Assembly: GCA_900541315.1 (NCBI GenBank)
Contig: UQJF01000022.1
Location: 1 to 29,599, forward strand
Length of the DNA stretch: 29,599 bases
Reading direction: 5' to 3'
DNA from: an uncultured Clostridium sp.
GTDB taxonomy: Bacteria > Bacillota > Clostridia > Lachnospirales > Lachnospiraceae
Shown: piece after piece, positions 7,373 through 14,340 of the stretch
Layout: the number at the start of each line of letters is the position of its first letter
Position numbering within the stretch: the first letter of the stretch is position 1
The notes under the pieces: generated by a model
Seen by the model: the letters and a program-made list of their open reading frames with translations, nothing else
Databases searched by the model: none
What the model was told of the DNA's origin: nothing
Position numbers and translations under genes: made by a program

Positions 7373-7539
7373 TATATCGTTACAGTTCAACCATGACATC
7401 TTCTTGTTTCCATATTCATGAAAACAAGAAGCTTGGTGGTTCCACCATATGCTGATTTGGATGAGAAAGTGCTTATGCAAGCAAGCTTGCAACACACTCC
7501 CTCATTCAAACCAGCGCATGGCTGAACTGTAATGATATA
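7373..7539. repeat. 167-bp element with 23-bp terminal inverted repeats, family C
   Basis: The left end TATATCGTTACAGTTCAACC (continuing ATG, 7373-7395) and the right end (7517-7539, read in reverse) agree at 21 of 23 positions. Inside are three further hairpins: CTTCTTGTTT/AAACAAGAAG, TGGTGG-TT-CCACCA and the GCAAGCAAGCTTGC palindrome. There is no coding capacity. It is MITE-like in structure, and it sits upstream of the PDZ-protein gene. The rest of the 7101-7623 gap holds the mutS2 leader and the ribosome site of the next gene. Confidence 0.7.
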
Positions 7540-7623
7540 TCGGCAAGAATCCTATAGAACATCTTGCATAATGCCAGGAAGAACCTTATAATAGGAATAA
7601 GATTCTTCGCAAGGAGGAACACA

Positions 7624-8946
7624 ATGGCGGATAAGCGTACAGATAAGGATGACAATGTAAAAGAAGACCGCTCCTGGCAGTTTATCCAGGAGAAGATCGT
7701 GCGTCAGCCGTTATCAAGAAGGCAGATCATCAGATATATCATCTTGACGGTTATTTGCGCAGTGCTGTTTGGAACCATATCAGCGGTTTGTTTTACAGTG
7801 ACCAAAACTGTGGCTAAAAAGATAATGGGCCAGGAAAAAGCAGAGGAAAGCCGTCCTATTACCATACCAAAAGATGAGCCGGAGACGCAGACTCCGGTAC
7901 CTGTGCAGGAAGCTTCTACAGAGCCTACAGAGCCGGTAGAAGAAAAAGTCCGTTCAGAATTAGAGAAATATCCCTATTCTCTGGAAGATCTGAATAAAAT
8001 GTACGGTAATTTAAGAACACTGGCATCGGAAGCAGATAAATCCATTGCTGCGATCCATTCCATCCAGCGGGAAAAAGACTGGTTTGATAACCCCATCGAA
8101 ACCACAGGTCAGTTTTCAGGCGTTGTGATCGATGTCAGAAGAGAAGAAGTGCTGGTACTGGCTCCGTCAAAAGCAGTGGAAACAGCAGATTCCCTGGAAG
8201 TGGTATTTTCAGACAGCGAAGTAGTGCCGGGCACTGTAAAACAGACAGATTCCCAGATGGGCCTGACTGTGATCTGTGCAGATGTATCTTCTTTAGAGGA
8301 TGTCCAGTATGAGAAGATCAAACCTGTAAAACTGGGAAATTCCTATAGCTCAAGACAGGGAGATCTGGTGTTTACTATGGGTTCACCAGCAGGAATGGTA
8401 CATTCCAGCAGCTATGGTTTTATTTCCTATATAGCAAAAAATGTACAGATGACAGATGGAAATGCCCGGGTTCTGTATGCAGATGTTAAAAGCAGAGCAG
8501 ATGCCGGTACTTTCCTGTTTAATACAGATGGAGAGCTTATTGGCTGGGGGACAGACCGCTATGACCAGGATGTGGAAACTGGGATGAAGACATTTATGTC
8601 TATTTCTGATTACAAGGGAATTCTGGAACTTTTGAGCAATGGGATTCCGGTTCCTTATTTGGGGATCGAAGGCCAGGAAGTCACCACAGAAATGGAAAAA
8701 AATGGAATGCCGGCAGGTATCTATATTACAGCGGCAGCTCCGGAAAGTCCTGCTTACAATGCCGGACTTCAGTCTGGTGATATCTTAGATGAGATCAACG
8801 ATGTTAAGATCGAGGGAATGAAGAATTTCCAGGCCCAGGTGGAAAGACTCCATGTGGGTGATCACATTACAGTAACAGTCCAGAGAAATAATGGAAAAGA
8901 TGAGTACAAAGAGATAGAATTTGCAGTAACAATGGGAGCCAGGTAG
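7624..8946 (+). CDS. membrane-anchored HtrA-like PDZ protein, apparently a pseudoprotease
   Basis: This 440-residue protein has a cytoplasmic Lys/Arg-rich tail, one membrane helix (about 36-60), a Pro/Glu/Thr linker (75-105), a trypsin-like HtrA fold (about 130-335) and a PDZ domain (about 345-435) with YLGIEG and AYNAGLQSGDILDEINDVKI. The HtrA scaffold is recognisable (FSGVVID, KLGNSYSSRQGDLVFTMGSP, YGFISYIA, NTDGELIGWG). The catalytic residues are not. The TNHVV histidine region reads LVLAPSKAV (178-185), the Asp region DxDLAVL reads DSQMGLTVI (209-217), and the GNSGGP serine motif reads RADAGTFLFN (291-300). It is therefore probably a non-proteolytic scaffold or sensor. The start at 7624 has AAGGAGG 6 bases upstream. 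It is the first of three same-strand genes, before yhaM by 63 bases. Confidence 0.85.
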   Translation: MADKRTDKDDNVKEDRSWQFIQEKIVRQPLSRRQIIRYIILTVICAVLFGTISAVCFTVTKTVAKKIMGQEKAEESRPITIPKDEPETQTPVPVQEASTEPTEPVEEKVRSELEKYPYSLEDLNKMYGNLRTLASEADKSIAAIHSIQREKDWFDNPIETTGQFSGVVIDVRREEVLVLAPSKAVETADSLEVVFSDSEVVPGTVKQTDSQMGLTVICADVSSLEDVQYEKIKPVKLGNSYSSRQGDLVFTMGSPAGMVHSSSYGFISYIAKNVQMTDGNARVLYADVKSRADAGTFLFNTDGELIGWGTDRYDQDVETGMKTFMSISDYKGILELLSNGIPVPYLGIEGQEVTTEMEKNGMPAGIYITAAAPESPAYNAGLQSGDILDEINDVKIEGMKNFQAQVERLHVGDHITVTVQRNNGKDEYKEIEFAVTMGAR

Positions 8947-9009
8947 AAAAGGTGCCGGGCTCTCTTTTATGGAAAAATCAATGAAAATAATAAAAAATGA
9001 GGTAGAAAG

Positions 9010-9954
9010 ATGAGATATATCGAAAGCTTCCGTGAAGGAATGCATGTATCAGATGTATATTTATGTAAGAACAAGCAGATCCAGCTTACAAAAAATGGAA
9101 AAGAGTATGGAAATGTGGTCCTTCAGGACAAGACAGGAACCATTGATGCCAAGATCTGGGACTTAAATTCTCCGGGAGTGGGGGATTTTGATACTATGGA
9201 CTATGTGTGCATTGAGGCTGATGTGACTCTTTTCCAGAATTCCAATCAGTTAAATGTACGACGGATCCGCAAAGCAGGAGAAGGAGAGTACATAGAGTCT
9301 GATTATCTGCCTGTATCTAAGAAGGATATTGGAAAAATGTATGAAGAACTGCTGGGATTTATTAAGAGTGTAAAGAATCCATATTTGAACCGTCTGTTGT
9401 CCAGTTTCTTTGTAGATGATGCCGCTTTCGCAAAGGCATTCCAGTTCCATTCTGCAGCAAAGACAGTTCATCATGGTTTTGTAGGGGGATTGTTAGAGCA
9501 TACTTTAAGTGTTACAAAGCTGTGTGACTATTATGCAGGCTATTATAAAGAGTTAAACCGGGATCTGCTGATCGCAGCAGCTATTTTCCATGATATCGGA
9601 AAAACAAAAGAGCTTTCCCGCTTCCCGGAAAATGATTATACCGATGATGGTCAGTTACTGGGCCACATTATTATTGGTACAGAAATGGTGTCTGAGCGCA
9701 TGAAGGAGATCGAAGGCTTCCCTGCAAGTATTGCAGTTGAGTTAAAGCACTGCATTTTGGCACATCATGGGGAACTGGAATATGGTTCTCCAAAGAAGCC
9801 TGCGCTGCTGGAAGCGCTGGCACTGAATTTTGCAGATAATACAGATGCAAAAATGGAAACCATGATCGAAGCATTAAATGCCGGGGGAGAAAACAAAGGC
9901 TGGCTGGGATTCAACCGCCTGTTAGAGTCCAATATCCGCAGAACAACGGAGTAA
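9010..9954 (+). CDS. yhaM: 3'-5' exoribonuclease YhaM (OB fold plus HD domain)
   Basis: The product is 314 residues, the same length as Bacillus subtilis YhaM. The N-terminal OB-fold nucleic-acid-binding domain spans about 10-90 (GNVVLQDKTGTIDAKIWD is typical). The HD metal-dependent phosphohydrolase domain spans about 150-300, with metal ligands visible at H164 (GGLLEHTLSV), H194-D195 (AIFHDIGK), H219 and H252-H253. YhaM trims RNA 3' ends in a Mn-dependent way and acts in mRNA turnover and in tailoring of some leader-region 3' ends. The ribosome site is GAGG, 7 bases before ATG. The rlmD gene starts 9 bases after the stop, and its ribosome site overlaps the stop region, so the two are translationally close. 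All catalytic residues are intact. Confidence 0.93.
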   Translation: MRYIESFREGMHVSDVYLCKNKQIQLTKNGKEYGNVVLQDKTGTIDAKIWDLNSPGVGDFDTMDYVCIEADVTLFQNSNQLNVRRIRKAGEGEYIESDYLPVSKKDIGKMYEELLGFIKSVKNPYLNRLLSSFFVDDAAFAKAFQFHSAAKTVHHGFVGGLLEHTLSVTKLCDYYAGYYKELNRDLLIAAAIFHDIGKTKELSRFPENDYTDDGQLLGHIIIGTEMVSERMKEIEGFPASIAVELKHCILAHHGELEYGSPKKPALLEALALNFADNTDAKMETMIEALNAGGENKGWLGFNRLLESNIRRTTE

Positions 9955-9963
9955 AATCAAAAT

Positions 9964-11325
9964 ATGGAAAAAAATCAGGAATTTACAGTATCCATTGAGG
10001 ATATGAGTGAAGACGGCGCAGGGATCGGAAAACTGGACGGTTATATCTGGTTTATTAAAGATGCAGTGATCGGCGATGTAGTCCGGGCCCGTGCCATGAA
10101 GATGAAAAAAAATTACGGATTTGCAAGGCTGATGGAGATTCTTACTCCATCTGCAGCACGGGTAGAGCCAAGGTGTCCTGTTGCCCGTCAGTGCGGCGGC
10201 TGTCAGCTTCAGGCCATGTCCTATGAAGAACAGCTGAAATTTAAGGAGCGGAAGGTGAAAAACCATCTGTTAAGGATCGGGAAATTTAGAGAAGATGAGA
10301 TCCATATGCTTCCTATTATGGGAATGGAAGAACCATGGCGCTATCGTAATAAGGCACAGTTTCCGTTTGGAATGGACAAAAATGGAAATATTGTGGCCGG
10401 ATTTTATGCAGGACGTACCCATGATATTATTGAGTGCGGGGATTGTCTGTTAGGTGTAGAGGAAAATAAGGATATTCTGGACATTATCAAAGGATTTATG
10501 AGAGATCATAATATCCGTCCCTATGATGAGACTGCCCATAAAGGCCTGGTGCGCCATGCGCTGATCCGCAAGGGCTTTCATTCCGGTGAGCTTATGGTCT
10601 GTCTGGTGATCAACGGAAAAGATATTCCGTTAAAGGAACAGCTGGTGGAAGAATTGTGCCGGATAAAAGGCATGACCAGCATTTCCTATAGTATCAATCA
10701 GGAAAAGACCAATGTGATCATGGGAAAAGAGATCGTTAATTTATATGGTCCTGGTTATATTACTGATAACATTGGAAATGTGACTTATCAGATCTCACCA
10801 TTATCATTTTATCAGGTCAATCCAGTACAGACGGAAAAGCTGTATGGAACAGCCCTGGAGTATGCAGGACTTACCGGAAGTGAAACAGTCTGGGATCTGT
10901 ACTGCGGGATCGGCACCATTTCCCTGTTTTTAGCACAGAATGCCAAAAAGGTATACGGCGTGGAGATCGTTCCCCAGGCAATTGAAGATGCCAGAAGAAA
11001 TGCAGCTTTAAATCATATTACTAATGCAGAATTCTTTACCGGAAAGGCAGAGGAAGTCCTTCCGGAACAGTATGCGAAAAACAAGGTCTATGCCGATGTC
11101 ATTGTAGTAGATCCACCAAGAAAAGGTTGCGATCAGGTCTGCCTTGACACCATTTTAAAAATGGCTCCCAAGCGGGTTGTCTATGTAAGCTGCGATTCCT
11201 CTACGCTGGCAAGAGATCTGAGATATCTGGCAGATGGCGGATATGAGGTAGAAAAGGTAAGATGTTGCGATATGTTTGGACAAAGCTGTCATGTGGAGAC
11301 GGTTGTCTTTTTGTCCAAACATTGA
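9964..11325 (+). CDS. rlmD: 23S rRNA (uracil-5-)-methyltransferase, RlmD/RumA family
   Basis: This 453-residue enzyme transfers a methyl group from SAM to C5 of a 23S rRNA uridine. It has an N-terminal TRAM RNA-binding domain (about 4-60), an iron-sulfur cluster motif with C71, C77 and C80 (CPVARQCGGC) and a fourth ligand at C158 or C161, and a SAM-binding Rossmann domain with WDLYCGIGTISLFLA and VDPPRKGCD. The catalytic nucleophile is C410 in YVSCDSSTLARDL. Everything needed for activity is present. Members of this family in Bacillota can modify one or two uridines (RlmCD), so the exact target is uncertain. It follows yhaM by 9 bases in the same operon. Confidence 0.93.
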   Translation: MEKNQEFTVSIEDMSEDGAGIGKLDGYIWFIKDAVIGDVVRARAMKMKKNYGFARLMEILTPSAARVEPRCPVARQCGGCQLQAMSYEEQLKFKERKVKNHLLRIGKFREDEIHMLPIMGMEEPWRYRNKAQFPFGMDKNGNIVAGFYAGRTHDIIECGDCLLGVEENKDILDIIKGFMRDHNIRPYDETAHKGLVRHALIRKGFHSGELMVCLVINGKDIPLKEQLVEELCRIKGMTSISYSINQEKTNVIMGKEIVNLYGPGYITDNIGNVTYQISPLSFYQVNPVQTEKLYGTALEYAGLTGSETVWDLYCGIGTISLFLAQNAKKVYGVEIVPQAIEDARRNAALNHITNAEFFTGKAEEVLPEQYAKNKVYADVIVVDPPRKGCDQVCLDTILKMAPKRVVYVSCDSSTLARDLRYLADGGYEVEKVRCCDMFGQSCHVETVVFLSKH

Positions 11326-11490
11326 GACAAGAATACTTGTCTCGATGAACGTGGCAGTCGGCAAATCGAGATGCAAGCATCCCGGCTTGCATCATTGCTC
11401 GCGTAAAAGCCGGATGACACGATAGTGATCGTTCTGTAGAAACTTGAGAAGCCAATTCCCTATTCAAACCATTGATAAATGAACTGTACC
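11326..11490. repeat. intergenic stretch with hairpins, diverged relative of family C
   Basis: Right after the rlmD stop lies GAGACAAG-AATA-CTTGTCTC (11324-11343), a perfect 8-bp hairpin without a T-run. A GATGCAAGC...GGCTTGCATC inverted repeat follows (11370-11392), then a GAGAAGCC...ATTCAAACCATT...GAACTGTA end. That end resembles the right end of the 7373-7539 element (CATTCAAACC...GAACTGTAATG). The match is partial, so this is either an old copy or a related element. Confidence 0.4.
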
Positions 11491-11521
11491 CCCAGAAATT
11501 TGCATAAAATTTAAATAATAC

Positions 11522-11550
11522 TTGAAAAAATCCTATCGATATGCTAATAT
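11522..11550 (+). promoter_or_regulatory. sigma-A promoter of the LacI-family gene
   Basis: TTGAAA (11522-11527), a 17-base spacer and TAATAT (11545-11550), preceded by TGC as an extended -10. The predicted start of transcription is near 11557, immediately before the operator at 11562, so the repressor would block its own promoter. Confidence 0.75.
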
Positions 11551-11561
11551 AAAAATGCACA

Positions 11562-11577
11562 TGGAAAACGATTTCCA
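11562..11577. promoter_or_regulatory. LacI-family operator O1 (autoregulatory)
   Basis: TGGAAAACGATTTCCA. The arms TGGAAA/TTTCCA are perfect around a central ACGA with the CG step typical of LacI-family sites. It is almost identical to the two sites at 12924 and 12957 in front of the TRAP operon. Confidence 0.8.
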
Positions 11578-11596
11578 TTTAGCAGATAGGAACAAT

Positions 11597-12658
11597 ATGA
11601 ACAAAGATAAAGTAACTATCCATGATGTAGCGAGAGCGGCTAATGTTTCGCCGGCTACAGTTTCCAGGGTTTTAAACAATTCAGACCACCCGGTGAAGCC
11701 GGAGTTAAAGGAGAAGATCCTTCTTGCTTCCAAGCAGTTAGGATATATCCCGAATCTTCAGGCCAGGAACCTGAAGAGTAAAAAAAGTACATCTATAGGG
11801 ATCATCATTCCGTCTATTGCGAATCCATTTTATCCTTCTATTGTAAGGGGAATCGAAGATGAGATCGTCAGCCGGAATTATCACATGTCCATATCAAGCT
11901 GTGACAGAGATAAAGAACGGATCAACTACAGCATTGAAAATATGCTGGCAGTAAACGTTCAGGGCATCATCAGTATTTACATTGATGAGATACCGGAAGC
12001 TATGTTCCGCCTGGTAAAACGAGGTGGAGTTGCTTTAAATGTTGTTTCTAACGGTATCTGTATACCGGATATGCACACCATTATGGTGGATAAGGTAGAA
12101 GAATGTGAGCTGGCAGTACAGCATCTGCTGGATCTGGGACATAAAAAAGTTGCCATGCTGTTTGACAAGCTGGATAACTCCATCCGAAGAAGCCGTCTGA
12201 CGGGTTATAAGCAGGCGCTTGGAAAAGCGAAGATCCCATACTGGGAAGAATATGTTTATATCTGGGGACGCGATGCAATTGCTGATGTAACAGAATCCGC
12301 AGACAAAGGCTATTATCTTACCAAAGCTCTTTTAGAGAAAACACCGGAAGTTACAGCTTTTGTATGTATGAATGATGCTATGGCATTAGGCGCTTTCAAA
12401 GCAGTCCGGGAAGCCGGAAAGAAAGTGCCTGACGATTATTCCATTGTCGGATTCGATGATCTGGTATTTGCAGATTCCATTGATCCATCTCTTACTACGG
12501 TAGGTTTGGACCAGTATCTATGGGGAAAGAAGCTTGCCCAGTATTATTTCTCTTTACTGGAACATCCTCAGGTGAAGGAATCCTGTGTAAGTGAGGAGGA
12601 AGTTCTGGTAAGATCTAGGCTGATCCCGCGCCAGAGTACTAAGAAGATCGTATTATGA
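11597..12658 (+). CDS. LacI-family transcriptional regulator of the adjacent TRAP transporter
   Basis: This 353-residue protein has an N-terminal LacI helix-turn-helix (VTIHDVARAANVSPATVSRV, residues 6-25), a hinge helix region (LQARNLKSKKS) and a periplasmic-binding-protein-like effector domain (about 60-340) with GIIIPSIANPFYPSIVRGIE and the C-terminal SIVGFDDLVFADSIDPSLTT. The start at 11597 aligns with family N-termini and has a modest AGG site. An upstream in-frame extension (from 11522) would overlap the promoter and operator and is rejected. The gene is flanked by its own operator O1 and, 454 bases downstream, by two matching operators before dctP. That is strong circumstantial evidence that it controls both itself and the transporter. 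The effector is probably a sugar or sugar acid; its identity is not readable. Confidence 0.92.
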   Translation: MNKDKVTIHDVARAANVSPATVSRVLNNSDHPVKPELKEKILLASKQLGYIPNLQARNLKSKKSTSIGIIIPSIANPFYPSIVRGIEDEIVSRNYHMSISSCDRDKERINYSIENMLAVNVQGIISIYIDEIPEAMFRLVKRGGVALNVVSNGICIPDMHTIMVDKVEECELAVQHLLDLGHKKVAMLFDKLDNSIRRSRLTGYKQALGKAKIPYWEEYVYIWGRDAIADVTESADKGYYLTKALLEKTPEVTAFVCMNDAMALGAFKAVREAGKKVPDDYSIVGFDDLVFADSIDPSLTTVGLDQYLWGKKLAQYYFSLLEHPQVKESCVSEEEVLVRSRLIPRQSTKKIVL

Positions 12659-12876
12659 TGATGTAAGTGTCAAAAGTATAAATTGCGTTTGTGCTCGCAC
12701 AAATAAGTAATTTATACTTATTGACACGCCGAACACTGAAAACGAAATAAAATGGTGTGAACACGCCGTTTTATGGGAGTTTGAGGTGTTCGAGGATTGC
12801 GGGAATTGCATAGCAATGGAGCAATCCGGTTACATCAGTGAGTGGCAAAATTTACTTTTGACACTCACATCATTAT
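12655..12876. repeat. 222-bp element with 24-bp terminal inverted repeats, family D
   Basis: The left end (12655-12678, ATGATGATGTAAGTGTCAAA...) and the right end (12853-12876 read in reverse) match at 22 of 24 positions. The left repeat overlaps the stop codon of the LacI-type gene. Inside, AGTATAAATT/AATTTATACT encloses TTTGTGC-TC-GCACAAA. CGAACAC pairs with GTGTTCG, AAAACG pairs with CGTTTT, and GGATTGC pairs with GCAATCC. There is no coding capacity. It separates the regulator gene from the TRAP promoter region and takes up half of the 454-base gap. Confidence 0.7.
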
Positions 12877-12884
12877 GATATATA

Positions 12885-12910
12885 TTTGCACACCACAGCA
12901 GGTGTGCAAA
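12885..12910. promoter_or_regulatory. 26-base perfect inverted repeat upstream of the TRAP promoter
   Basis: TTTGCACACC-ACAGCA-GGTGTGCAAA has 10-bp arms without a mismatch. It is followed by A residues, not T, on the plus strand, so it is not a plus-strand terminator. It lies just upstream of the predicted -35 (12916), where an activator could bind. It differs in sequence from the LacI-type operators, so a second regulator is possible. Confidence 0.45.
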
Positions 12911-12915
12911 AAAAT

Positions 12916-12945
12916 CTGAAAAGTGGAAAACGATTTCCATATATT
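12916..12945 (+). promoter_or_regulatory. probable promoter of the dctPQM operon
   Basis: CTGAAA (12916-12921) and TATATT (12940-12945) are 18 bases apart. The operator O2 fills the spacer exactly and O3 lies just downstream, a strong repression geometry. The -35 is imperfect and other start points are possible. The leader to the ATG at 13113 would be about 160 bases. Confidence 0.5.
12924..12939. promoter_or_regulatory. LacI-family operator O2
   Basis: TGGAAAACGATTTCCA, identical over all 16 bases to O1 at 11562-11577. It lies inside the predicted promoter spacer. Centre to centre it is 33 bp from O3, about three helical turns, so two dimers would sit on the same face of the DNA. Confidence 0.8.
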
Positions 12946-12956
12946 TTTTATCAGAA

Positions 12957-12972
12957 TGGAAAACGTTTTCCA
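12957..12972. promoter_or_regulatory. LacI-family operator O3
   Basis: TGGAAAACGTTTTCCA is a perfect 16-bp palindrome that differs from O1 and O2 only at the base after the central CG. It lies just downstream of the predicted -10 and is probably the highest-affinity site of the three. Confidence 0.8.
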
Positions 12973-13043
12973 CAAAGAATCAATCTGTCTGGGGCAGATG
13001 ACATGATAAAGGAAAGTATGTTTATTTCCGCAAAAAAGGCTAT

Positions 13044-13063
13044 ATACAGTGACTACACTGTAT
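13044..13063. promoter_or_regulatory. 20-base inverted repeat in the dctP leader
   Basis: ATACAGTG-ACTA-CACTGTAT has perfect 8-bp arms. It lies 50 bases before the dctP start codon, inside the predicted leader. It may be a second operator or an RNA hairpin; there is no T-run, so it is not a terminator. Confidence 0.45.
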
Positions 13064-13112
13064 GAGTATAAAACCAAAAACATTTTATATATTTAGAAAG
13101 GGGTTATTTATT

Positions 13113-14192
13113 ATGAGAAAAATGTTTTATGTAATGTGCGCAGCAGGCGTAGCAGCATCTTTAGCAGGATGTACAAAGATGGACACAGCAGCTACTACAG
13201 CAGCACCGGCAGTTACAGAGGCAGCTGCAAAGGAGGAAACGAAAGCAGAGGAAAAAACAGAAACAGCAGCAGAACCAGAGGTGAAACTGATCGGTGCACA
13301 TGTTAATACGGTTGATAGTTCCTATCAGGCTGGTTTCGACGCAATGAAGGAAAAACTGGAAGAGGTGTCAGGCGGAAAGATGACCGTTGAGATCCATCCA
13401 AACGGCGAATTAGGCGGAAATGAAGCAGAATTAGTTGAGAAGATGGCAACAGGAACCGTTGATATGATCGTTGCTTCTCCAAACTTCGTAGCAACCACCG
13501 GTGTTAAAGAAGCAGACTTGTTCTCTATCCCATTCCTTTACACAGGCTTAGATCACTGGACAGCAGTTGTAGACGGTGAAGTTGGACAGACCATTACAGA
13601 TAAGATCAATGCAGGCGGCGTTCTTCATAACTTAGGATACTGGAGCTGTGGTACCAGAGAGTACTTCGGTGTTAAACCTGTAAACACAGTAGAAGATTTC
13701 AAGAACGTAAAGATCCGTGTCCAGGACTCTGATGTAGTACGTTCCGTATGGTCTGCGCTGGGAGCAAACCCAACCACACTGGCTTATAACGAGCTGTACA
13801 GCGGACTTCAGAACCATGTAATCGATGCAGCAGAGAATGATCTTGGAAACATCTTACTGCAGAAGTTCTACGAAGCTGGTCCTTACGTATCTCTGACTGA
13901 CCATGACATTGCAACCAGAATGTTCCTGATCGGAGCTAACAAGTACAACAGCTTAACTGATGAGCAGAAGCAGTGGGTAGATGAAGCAGCAGAATATGCC
14001 TGCAAAGAGCAGAGAGCATTTGATAAAGACCTGAACGATAAGGCACTTGAGACCATCAAGGAAAATGGCGGTATCGTAAACGAAGTAGATAAAGACAGCC
14101 TGATCGCAGCTTGTGCAGACTCTAAAAATGCAGCAGCTGAGAAGATCGGTGTAACTGATCTCTACAACAAGGTAAATGAAGCAGCAAAATAA
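13113..14192 (+). CDS. dctP: TRAP transporter solute-binding lipoprotein, DctP family
   Basis: This 359-residue extracellular receptor captures the substrate for the DctQ-DctM permease. It has a lipoprotein signal with lipobox SLAGC (lipidated C20), an Ala/Thr/Glu-rich spacer (21-55) and the DctP fold. Visible family segments are GGNEAELVEKMATGTVDMI, FSIPFLYTGLDHW and the ligand-site arginine region NVKIRVQDSDVVRS, where a conserved Arg normally binds the substrate carboxylate. The segment YSGLQNHVIDAAENDLGNIL also fits. The start at 13113 has AAAGGGG nearby and begins the signal peptide; the frame is open to 13062 without one. The substrate is probably an organic or sugar acid, favoured by the LacI-type control, but is not determined. 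A terminator-like hairpin follows the gene. Confidence 0.92.
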   Translation: MRKMFYVMCAAGVAASLAGCTKMDTAATTAAPAVTEAAAKEETKAEEKTETAAEPEVKLIGAHVNTVDSSYQAGFDAMKEKLEEVSGGKMTVEIHPNGELGGNEAELVEKMATGTVDMIVASPNFVATTGVKEADLFSIPFLYTGLDHWTAVVDGEVGQTITDKINAGGVLHNLGYWSCGTREYFGVKPVNTVEDFKNVKIRVQDSDVVRSVWSALGANPTTLAYNELYSGLQNHVIDAAENDLGNILLQKFYEAGPYVSLTDHDIATRMFLIGANKYNSLTDEQKQWVDEAAEYACKEQRAFDKDLNDKALETIKENGGIVNEVDKDSLIAACADSKNAAAEKIGVTDLYNKVNEAAK

Positions 14193-14221
14193 GCAGGCAT
14201 AGCAGATACGGCATTATAAGG

Positions 14222-14260
14222 AAAACGCGTATGGCTGTGTAGATAGTTGTACGCGTTTTT
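14222..14260 (+). terminator. terminator-like hairpin between dctP and dctQ
   Basis: AAAACGCGTA (14222-14231) pairs perfectly with TACGCGTTTT (14250-14259) around an 18-base loop, followed by a T-run. Inside an operon this usually gives partial termination or protects the upstream mRNA, so the binding protein is made in excess over the permease. It is immediately followed by the family B mini-element. Confidence 0.75.
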
Positions 14261-14262
14261 CA

Positions 14263-14319
14263 TATGTTTTTCCGGAATGTTTTGCACCTGATCCCGTGAA
14301 AAGATTCCGGGAGAACATA
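14263..14319. repeat. family B element, shortened copy
   Basis: The ends TATGTTTTTCCGGAAT and ATTCCGGGAGAACATA pair with each other. The interior TTTTGCACCTGATCCCGTGAAAAGA corresponds in part to the CTGTACCTGATTTTGTGAGAAGA-type flank of the full copy at 16162-16326, but the large central palindrome is gone. It lies in the dctP-dctQ gap and ends 10 bases before the dctQ ribosome site. Confidence 0.6.
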
Positions 14320-14340
14320 ATTGAAAATGGAGGTTTTAAG

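Noticed and set aside
14296..14340. Upstream in-frame GTG start for dctQ
   Set aside because: It lies inside the family B mini-element and lacks a ribosome site; GTG 14341 has GGAGG at 7 bases.
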